Positions 12,632-17,198 of a stretch of 17,198 nt of DNA are shown here, piece by piece. This stretch comes from CAYHZG01 sp964361105 (GTDB taxonomy: Bacteria > Patescibacteriota > Minisyncoccia > 2-02-FULL-40-12). The stretch spans positions 1-17,198 of the forward strand of contig CAYHZG010000008.1 in NCBI GenBank assembly GCA_964361105.1, given 5' to 3'. Under the pieces are notes generated by a model. The model made no database searches and was not told the origin of the DNA. It saw nothing but the letters and a program-made list of their open reading frames with translations. The position numbers and the translations under genes were made by a program. Position 1 is the stretch's first letter. Every line of letters starts with the position of its first letter.

Positions 12632-12826
12632 GGGCATAGCTATTTCAGAACCGTTCGCGAAACCCAGCGAGTTTCGCTCACTGTACATACGGCCTCGCAA
12701 CCGAGCACTCAACGCGTTGAGTGCTCGGTACCCTGCTGTCCCGATTCCGATTTCATCGGAATCGAGGATCTTCGATTGCTTCGCAATCGGGACTCGCTCT
12801 CCTGAACTTCTTCAATAGCTATGCCC
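12632..12826 (+). repeat. Structured repeat, family A, copy 2 (contains element C3)
   Basis: A perfect 13-bp terminal inverted repeat: GGGCATAGCTATT (12632-12644) and AATAGCTATGCCC (12814-12826). The core matches A1: AGAACCGTTC, AAACCCAGCGAGTTT, CTGTACATACG, CCTCGCAA, TACCCTGCTG, CTCTCCTGAACTTC. The variable arm is a perfect 28-nt hairpin beginning CCGAGCACTCAAC. C3 is inserted between TACCCTGCTG and CTCGCTCTCC; A1 shows the empty site. It fills the trmD-yraN gap. Confidence 0.84.
12739..12792 (+). repeat. Palindromic element C3, nested in A2
   Basis: The smallest complete copy, 54 bp: TCC-[CGATTCCGAT-TTC-ATCGGAATCG]-AGGATCTT-[CGATTGC-TTC-GCAATCG]-GGA. Both arms are perfect hairpins with TTC loops. 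Comparison with A1 shows insertion after CTG and before CTCG without target duplication. Confidence 0.85.
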
Positions 12827-12841
12827 TTCCTAAATCTCTCT

Positions 12842-13210
12842 ATGGATACAAAACAACTGGGGTTACTTGCAGAGGGAATAGCTCGGCATTACCTTATTGA
12901 AAAAGGTTACAAGATTTTAGCGGCAAATTATAAATTTAACTTTGGCGAATTAGATATTGTCGCTCAAAAAGAAGACAAGATTACTTTTTTTGAAGTTAAG
13001 GCGCTCAATAAGTTTTACGAAGGTTTTGAACCAGAAATGAGAGTCGATTATAAAAAGAGGGGTAAACTTATCGGTCTGGCAACTGCTTTTTTAGAAAACA
13101 AGAAATTGAAAGATTCACCCTGGCAAATTGATATAATTTCAGTAGTATTTGATTCAGAAAATAAAAAAGCTTTTATCAAACATTTTAAAAATGCGATCAA
13201 TAATTACTGA
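12842..13210 (+). CDS. yraN: YraN/UPF0102 family endonuclease-like protein
   Basis: From ATG 12842 the product has 122 residues, normal for this family. It has the restriction-enzyme-like core: GLLAEGIARHYLIEKGYKIL, then NFGELDIVAQ with the acidic D, and ITFFEVKAL with the E-x-K of the nuclease fold, then KKRGKLIGLATAFL and WQIDIISVVF. The cellular role of YraN is not settled; the fold suggests a nuclease acting on structured DNA. An in-frame ATG at 12821 lies inside the end repeat of A2 and would add MPFLNLS, which homologues lack. It overlaps tsaE by 20 nt, so yraN, tsaE, polA and mutM look like one operon. Start confidence is moderate. Confidence 0.88.
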   Translation: MDTKQLGLLAEGIARHYLIEKGYKILAANYKFNFGELDIVAQKEDKITFFEVKALNKFYEGFEPEMRVDYKKRGKLIGLATAFLENKKLKDSPWQIDIISVVFDSENKKAFIKHFKNAINNY

Positions 13211-13631
13211 AGGTGCAAAAGAAACTCAAAAATTTGCTGCTGATTTAGCTAAAAAATTAATCAGGAAAAAATCTAACAAAGCTTTAATATTAGCTTTGGA
13301 AGGAGAGTTGGGAAGCGGCAAAACAACTTTTATAAACGGGTTTTCCAAGGTTTTTAGTATTCGCGAAAAAATCTTAAGCCCAACTTTTGTCTTAATCCAC
13401 AAACACGAAATAGCTGATAGCCAATTCAAAATTCTCTATCATATTGATGCTTATCGTTTAAATTTAGAAAAGGATTTACTAAAACTTGGGATTGAGAAAA
13501 TTTTTGCTAATCCTAAAAATATTGTTTTAATCGAATGGGCTGATCGAGTTAAAAAGGCAATCCCCAAAAATGCAATTTGGCTACATTTTGACCACTTGGA
13601 AAAAGAAAAAAGAAAGATAACAATAAAATAA
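13191..13631 (+). CDS. tsaE: tRNA threonylcarbamoyladenosine biosynthesis ATPase TsaE
   Basis: ATG 13191 gives 146 residues, the usual TsaE length. It has a Walker A motif GELGSGKTTF (about 39-48), the family motif LSPTFVLIHKHE (about 63-74), HIDAYRL (about 84-90) and VLIEWADRV (about 113-121). TsaE is the P-loop ATPase that works with TsaB, TsaC and TsaD to make t6A at position 37 of ANN-reading tRNAs. The start overlaps the yraN end by 20 nt; an earlier in-frame ATG at 13149 lies deeper in yraN and is less likely. The TAA overlaps the polA ATG (TAATG), indicating coupling. Confidence 0.94.
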   Translation: MRSIITEGAKETQKFAADLAKKLIRKKSNKALILALEGELGSGKTTFINGFSKVFSIREKILSPTFVLIHKHEIADSQFKILYHIDAYRLNLEKDLLKLGIEKIFANPKNIVLIEWADRVKKAIPKNAIWLHFDHLEKEKRKITIK

Positions 13632-15997
13632 TGAAAAAACTGGTTCTAATCGACGCAAACGCAGTAATTCATCGAGCTTTTCACGCTTTGCCGCCTTTAA
13701 AAAATCAAGCTGGCTTAATGACTAATGCCGTTTTCGGCTTATCTTCGACTCTACTAAAAATGCTCAAAGATCTTGAACCGGACTACATTGCCGCGGCCTT
13801 TGACTTGCCTAGCCCGACTTTTCGCCACGAGGCCTTCAAAGAATACAAAATCCACCGGGCTAAGACGCCGGAAGAACTTTCAAGCCAAATCCCTTACACC
13901 CAAAAAGTTCTTGAAGCATTCGGGATCCCAGTTTTGATAAAAGAAGGTTTTGAGGCCGATGACATTATCGGGACTTTGGCTGAAAAATTCGGCAAAGAAA
14001 AAGACCTAAAAATAATCATTGTCACCGGCGATTTGGATTCTCTTCAACTCGTAAAAGATAAAAAAACTGTTGTCTATACAATGAAAAAGGGTTTAAGCGA
14101 CACTGTTATCTATGATGAAGATATGGTAACGGAAAGATACGGCCTGAAACCGGAACAACTTACCGACTACAAAGGACTTAAGGGCGACCCGTCGGATAAT
14201 ATTCCGGGCGTGCCGGGCATTGGCGATAAAACTGCTTCGGAACTTTTAAAAAAATATAATTCAATTGAAAATTTGTATAAAGAAGTAAAATCACCAAAAA
14301 CTAAAATTAAAGAGTCACTAAGAAAGAAACTTTTGGAAAACGAAGAACAAGCGATGTTTTCAAAACATCTGGCAATGATGGTAAAAAATCTGGATATAGA
14401 TATTGATTTAAAGAAAGCTGATTGGAAAAGTAACTTCAGTCGTACGGCTCTTGAAAAAATATTTAGAGAACTGAACTTTACCAGCTTAATCACCAGAATC
14501 CCTGAAGTCAAAAAAACTCCTCCACCTTTCTTAATCAAACAACTCGAATTGCCGAAATCTGGCAAAATTTCAAAAGACTTGGAGGAACAAGCCAAAAAAA
14601 TCCAGATTTCAGCCTGGCTTTTGAATTCAGAACTAAAAGAACCGACTCTGGATGAAATTTATTTTAACGAATTAGGCCAGTCTCCTAGCGGCGACTATCG
14701 GTCAAGCGACTTATCTGAACTCTATAAAATCCTATTAAATAGACTTAGAGATGCTGATCTCTTGGGGGTCTTTGAAGAAATCGAAGCTCCTTTAATTCCG
14801 ATTCTGGCCGAAATGGAGCAGAACGGTTTTAAGATAAACAAAAAAGAAATTGAGAAACTGGATGGCTTTGCTAAAAAAGAAATCAAGAAACTGGAAAACA
14901 AAATTTTTAAACTTGCTGGAATTAAGTTCAATATCAATTCAACTCAGCAGTTAAGTGAAGTTTTATTCAACCGTTTGCAAATTTCGGGGAAAATAAGGAA
15001 AACGCCGAAAGGAAAACTTTCGACTAGGGCAACTGAGCTTGAAAAGCTCCGAGAAGCTCATCCAATTATTTCTTTAATCCTGGATTATCGAGAATTGATA
15101 AAACTAAAAACAACTTATATTGAACCTTTTCCTAAACTGATTAACCCAAAAGATAACCGGCTTCACACCACTTTCATTCAAACTGGAACCGTGACCGGCC
15201 GTTTGGCTAGCCAAAATCCAAACCTTCAAAATATCCCAATTAAAACCAAGCTTGGCCAGGAGTTTAGAAAGGTCTTTATTGCTGAAAAAGGATACAAATT
15301 GATTTCTCTTGACTACTCCCAACTTGAACTAAGAATTGTGGCTCATATTGCCAAAGACGGAAAAATGATTGAGGCCTTTAAAAAGGGGGTTGATATACAC
15401 ACTGAAACCGCAGCCGAGGTCTTTGGCCTACCCATTGAAAAAGTAAGTCCAGAAATGAGAAGAAGAGCTAAGGCCTTAAATTTCGGAATAATTTACGGAA
15501 TGGGGCCGCAGGGCTTTGCCCGTTCAGCCAAAATCAAACAAACCGAAGCCAAAAAGTTCATTGAGAAGTATTTTGAAGAATTTAAGAAAGTGGCTGAATA
15601 TATGACTGATATGCGAAACGAAGCCCATGATAAAGGAATGGTTAAAACATTACTTGGCCGGCGGAGACAACTAAGCGAAATCTATTCCTCTATCCCGGAA
15701 ATGATTCGTCAGGCCGAAAGAATGGCTATTAATTTCCCGGTTCAGGGAACCGAAGCAGATTTGGTCAAAATGGCAATGATAAAAATTCATGACTATATTC
15801 ATAAAAACTATAAAGAGGGTGGGGTAAGAATGTTGCTTCAAGTGCATGATGAAATAGTTTTAGAGGCCAAAGACGAAATAGCCGAAAAGGCAGCTAAAGA
15901 ATTAAAAGAAATCATGGAAGGGGTATACAAATTAGATGCGCCTTTAGTGGCAGAGGCAAAGGTTGGAGATAACTGGCGCGATTTAAAACTCATCTAA
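13631..15997 (+). CDS. polA: DNA polymerase I, without a proofreading domain
   Basis: The 788-residue protein has an N-terminal 5' nuclease domain (about 1-280; LIDANAVIHRAFHALPPL, FEADDIIGTLAEKF, VTGDLDSLQLV, GLKGDPSDNIPGVPGIGDKT) and a C-terminal family A polymerase domain (about 386-788). Motif A is DYSQLELR (D561), motif B RRRAKALNFGIIYG (about 610-623) and motif C VHDEIVLE (D740, E741). The middle region of about 100 residues is too short for a working 3'-5' exonuclease and shows no DxE motif; only an ISAWLLN..PTLDEI remnant stands out. It should fill gaps and remove RNA primers or flaps without proofreading, as in other exonuclease-deficient Pol I enzymes such as Taq. E. coli Pol I has 928 residues. 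mutM starts 1 nt after its stop. Confidence 0.96.
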   Translation: MKKLVLIDANAVIHRAFHALPPLKNQAGLMTNAVFGLSSTLLKMLKDLEPDYIAAAFDLPSPTFRHEAFKEYKIHRAKTPEELSSQIPYTQKVLEAFGIPVLIKEGFEADDIIGTLAEKFGKEKDLKIIIVTGDLDSLQLVKDKKTVVYTMKKGLSDTVIYDEDMVTERYGLKPEQLTDYKGLKGDPSDNIPGVPGIGDKTASELLKKYNSIENLYKEVKSPKTKIKESLRKKLLENEEQAMFSKHLAMMVKNLDIDIDLKKADWKSNFSRTALEKIFRELNFTSLITRIPEVKKTPPPFLIKQLELPKSGKISKDLEEQAKKIQISAWLLNSELKEPTLDEIYFNELGQSPSGDYRSSDLSELYKILLNRLRDADLLGVFEEIEAPLIPILAEMEQNGFKINKKEIEKLDGFAKKEIKKLENKIFKLAGIKFNINSTQQLSEVLFNRLQISGKIRKTPKGKLSTRATELEKLREAHPIISLILDYRELIKLKTTYIEPFPKLINPKDNRLHTTFIQTGTVTGRLASQNPNLQNIPIKTKLGQEFRKVFIAEKGYKLISLDYSQLELRIVAHIAKDGKMIEAFKKGVDIHTETAAEVFGLPIEKVSPEMRRRAKALNFGIIYGMGPQGFARSAKIKQTEAKKFIEKYFEEFKKVAEYMTDMRNEAHDKGMVKTLLGRRRQLSEIYSSIPEMIRQAERMAINFPVQGTEADLVKMAMIKIHDYIHKNYKEGGVRMLLQVHDEIVLEAKDEIAEKAAKELKEIMEGVYKLDAPLVAEAKVGDNWRDLKLI

Positions 15998-15998
15998 C

Positions 15999-16874
15999 AT
16001 GCCGGAACTCCCTGAGGTCGAGACTATCGCTCGAGAATTAAAAAAACAAATTGTCGGTCTAAAAATAACCGATGTTTGGGCTGATAGAGAAAAACCCTTC
16101 AAGCAGGCCGGTGGACTGAAAAAATTTTTAAAAGAGGTCAAAAATAAAAAAATTATTGATGTCCGGCGGAGAGCTAAATTCGTAATCATGGATTTGGAAG
16201 GCCCAAAAACTATTTTTATCCACCAGAAAATTTCAGGCCATCTTTTGTATGGTCAATGGAAGAAAATTAATAGTGAATGGAAAGCTATAAAACCAGGACC
16301 GCTTCGCGACGATCCTCAAAACAAATATCTACGGATAATTTTCTTCTTTAACAACGGCTATCAATTGGCTTTATCTGATTTAAGACGTTTTGGAAAAGTG
16401 ATGCTAATCTCAGATAAAGACCTTGAAAACCTAAAAGAACTAAAAAGGCTCGGGCCAGAGCCTTTGGAAATAAACTTTAATCAGTTTAAAAGTCTTTTTG
16501 CCAAGAAAAAGGGCCGATTAAAACCAGTTTTAATGGATCCGTTTTTTATTGCCGGTATCGGCAATATTTATTCTGACGAAATCCTCTGGGACGCCGGCTA
16601 TCACCCTTTGAGGCGAGTGGAAAAATTGAAAGAAAATGACTTAAAAAAGATTCTTGATTCGATAAATAAAACTTTACAAAAAGCGATAAAGTATCAAGGC
16701 GACAGTATGGATGACTACCGATTGCCAAGCGGCGAAAAAGGTCATTACCAAGAAATCCAAAATGCCTATCAGCAGACCGGAAAAAAATGCAAGAAGCGCG
16801 ACGGCGGAATAATTAAAAGAATAAGGATAAACAGTCGTTCTGCGCACTTCTGTTCAGTTCATCAAAAATTGTAG
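15999..16874 (+). CDS. mutM: Formamidopyrimidine-DNA glycosylase MutM (Fpg), with altered zinc finger
   Basis: The 291-residue product starts MPELPEVETIARELKK, with the catalytic P2 and E3, and has K60 in RRRAKFVIMDLEG, IHQKISGHLL, and the H2TH region DPFFIAGIGNIYSDEILWDAGYHP (about 180-203). It removes oxidised purines such as 8-oxoguanine and nicks the site. The C-terminal finger is unusual: C264 and C285 are present, but the second position is R267 (CKKR instead of CxxC) and the fourth is H288 (CSVH). Position 287 is V, while a second copy of this tail downstream encodes K there. It follows polA by 1 nt. Element C4 begins 4 nt after the stop. The early catalytic residues look intact; finger function is uncertain. 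Confidence 0.93.
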   Translation: MPELPEVETIARELKKQIVGLKITDVWADREKPFKQAGGLKKFLKEVKNKKIIDVRRRAKFVIMDLEGPKTIFIHQKISGHLLYGQWKKINSEWKAIKPGPLRDDPQNKYLRIIFFFNNGYQLALSDLRRFGKVMLISDKDLENLKELKRLGPEPLEINFNQFKSLFAKKKGRLKPVLMDPFFIAGIGNIYSDEILWDAGYHPLRRVEKLKENDLKKILDSINKTLQKAIKYQGDSMDDYRLPSGEKGHYQEIQNAYQQTGKKCKKRDGGIIKRIRINSRSAHFCSVHQKL

Positions 16875-16878
16875 GCGG

Positions 16879-16950
16879 TCCCGATATTGCTTTGCAATAT
16901 CGAGGATCCTCGATTTTGTAAATCCGACTTTGTCGGATACAAAATCGGGA
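16879..16950 (+). repeat. Palindromic element C4
   Basis: TCC-[CGATATTGC-TTT-GCAATATCG]-AGGATCCT-[arm 2]-GGA, 72 bp. Arm 2 is CGATTTTGTA..TACAAAATCG with inner ATCCGAC/GTCGGAT, closely related to arm 1 of C2. GGCGG before it and CCGCTCCGCC after it can extend the pairing. It separates the mutM stop from a second copy of the mutM tail. Confidence 0.85.
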
Positions 16951-16951
16951 C

Positions 16952-16990
16952 CGCTCCGCCCATTTCTGTTCAAAACATCAAAAGTTATAG
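16952..16990 (+). pseudogene. Second, diverged copy of the last 12 codons and stop of mutM
   Basis: These 39 nt encode RSAHFCSKHQKL plus TAG, against RSAHFCSVHQKL plus TAG at 16836-16874. Nine bases differ: six are single synonymous changes and three change one codon (GTT Val to AAA Lys). It has no start codon and cannot be expressed as mutM unless element C4 were removed. It is a relic tail, perhaps the original mutM end. Confidence 0.75.
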
Positions 16991-17015
16991 CTCGGGTATA
17001 GCCAATTTCTTAAAA
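16988..17015 (+). repeat. Possible left end of a third family A element
   Basis: TAGCTCGGGTATAGCCAATT resembles the junction after trmD (TAGCTCGGGCATAGCTATT), where A2 begins. The family A core does not follow; B2 starts at once. An A element interrupted by B2 is possible, but its right end would lie beyond the window. Confidence 0.35.
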
Positions 17016-17197
17016 AATAAAGCCTCTCGGGTACAGTTGTTTCGGAAACGTTCGGCCTCGTACAACTTTTATATAAATCTTAACTCCTGTTTTTCAGAAA
17101 AAACCCTCACTCCTCGTTCGCCTCGCTACAAAGAGTATCTCCTTTTAACGGCTCGGCTCACGAGGTTCCTCAACAACCATACCCTGCGGGCTTTATT
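17016..17197 (+). repeat. Structured repeat, family B, copy 2
   Basis: The outer ends AATAAAGCC (17016-17024) and GGCTTTATT (17189-17197) are complementary, as are GGGTACAGTTGTT (17029-17041) and AACAACCATACCC (17172-17184), with small mismatches. The core of about 110 nt matches B1 in the opposite orientation, including CGGCCTCGTA, AATCTTAACTCCTG, TTCGCCTCGCTACAAA and CGGCTCGGCTCA. Its variable hairpins are GTTTTT-CAG-AAAAAC and GAG-TAT-CTC. The last 200 bases of the window hold no gene, only this repeat. Confidence 0.82.
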
Positions 17198-17198
17198 C

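Noticed and set aside
12821..12841. Earlier start of yraN at ATG 12821
   Set aside because: This ATG is inside the right-end repeat of A2, and homologues begin at the later Met.
416..17197. The repeats as a CRISPR array
   Set aside because: Copies are dispersed, nested and internally palindromic with no regular spacers, and no cas gene is present.

Overview
The window reads as a chromosomal piece of a small-genome bacterium, most likely of the Patescibacteria/CPR type (Parcubacteria-like). This is an inference from gene style: short compact housekeeping genes, no Shine-Dalgarno (SD) sequence before most of them, promoters placed so that mRNAs start at or within a few bases of the ATG, a DNA polymerase I whose proofreading domain is reduced to a remnant, and a NYN nuclease gene between rpsO and pnp. 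UGA acts as a stop (NYN gene, nusB, khpA), so this is not a UGA-glycine lineage.

Layout. 1-382: 3' end of infB. 385-722: a tRNA cluster with a broken tRNA-Cys gene whose anticodon is split by a palindromic element that itself carries an intact tRNA-Cys(GCA), then tRNA-Leu(UAA) and a terminator. 800-1314: two small genes of unknown function with SD sequences. 1434-4355: rpsO, a NYN-domain nuclease and pnp, an RNA-decay cluster. 4365-5541: structured repeats A1 and B1 around an SD-led gene of unknown function with four C-terminal cysteines. 5602-8892: a proline-rich membrane protein, a TraR/DksA-type zinc-finger protein and ComM/YifB. 8887-10023 (minus): LysM/M23 envelope peptidase. 10124-11878: rpmF, nusB, rnc, khpA. 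11990-16874: trmD (apparently starting at ATT), yraN, tsaE, polA, mutM. 16879-17198: more nested repeats and a second, diverged copy of the mutM tail.

Most of the housekeeping genes concern RNA and DNA processing: ribosomal proteins L32 and S15, NusB, RNase III, KhpA, PNPase and the NYN nuclease, tRNA modification (TrmD, TsaE), and replication/repair (PolA, MutM).

The striking layer is a set of three short, non-coding, palindrome-built repeat families. Family C (four copies) has the plan TCC-[CGAT..arm..ATCG]-AGGATCCT-[CGAT..arm..ATCG]-GGA with interchangeable arms. Families A (two copies plus a possible third left end) and B (two inverted copies) have conserved cores with hairpin arms and terminal inverted repeats that differ in sequence but keep pairing. 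They nest inside each other and sit in or beside genes: C1 splits a tRNA-Cys and carries another; C3 sits cleanly in A2; C4 separates two copies of the mutM 3' end; a different 54-bp palindrome sits in frame in khpA. No transposase is visible here, so any mobilising enzyme would act in trans.
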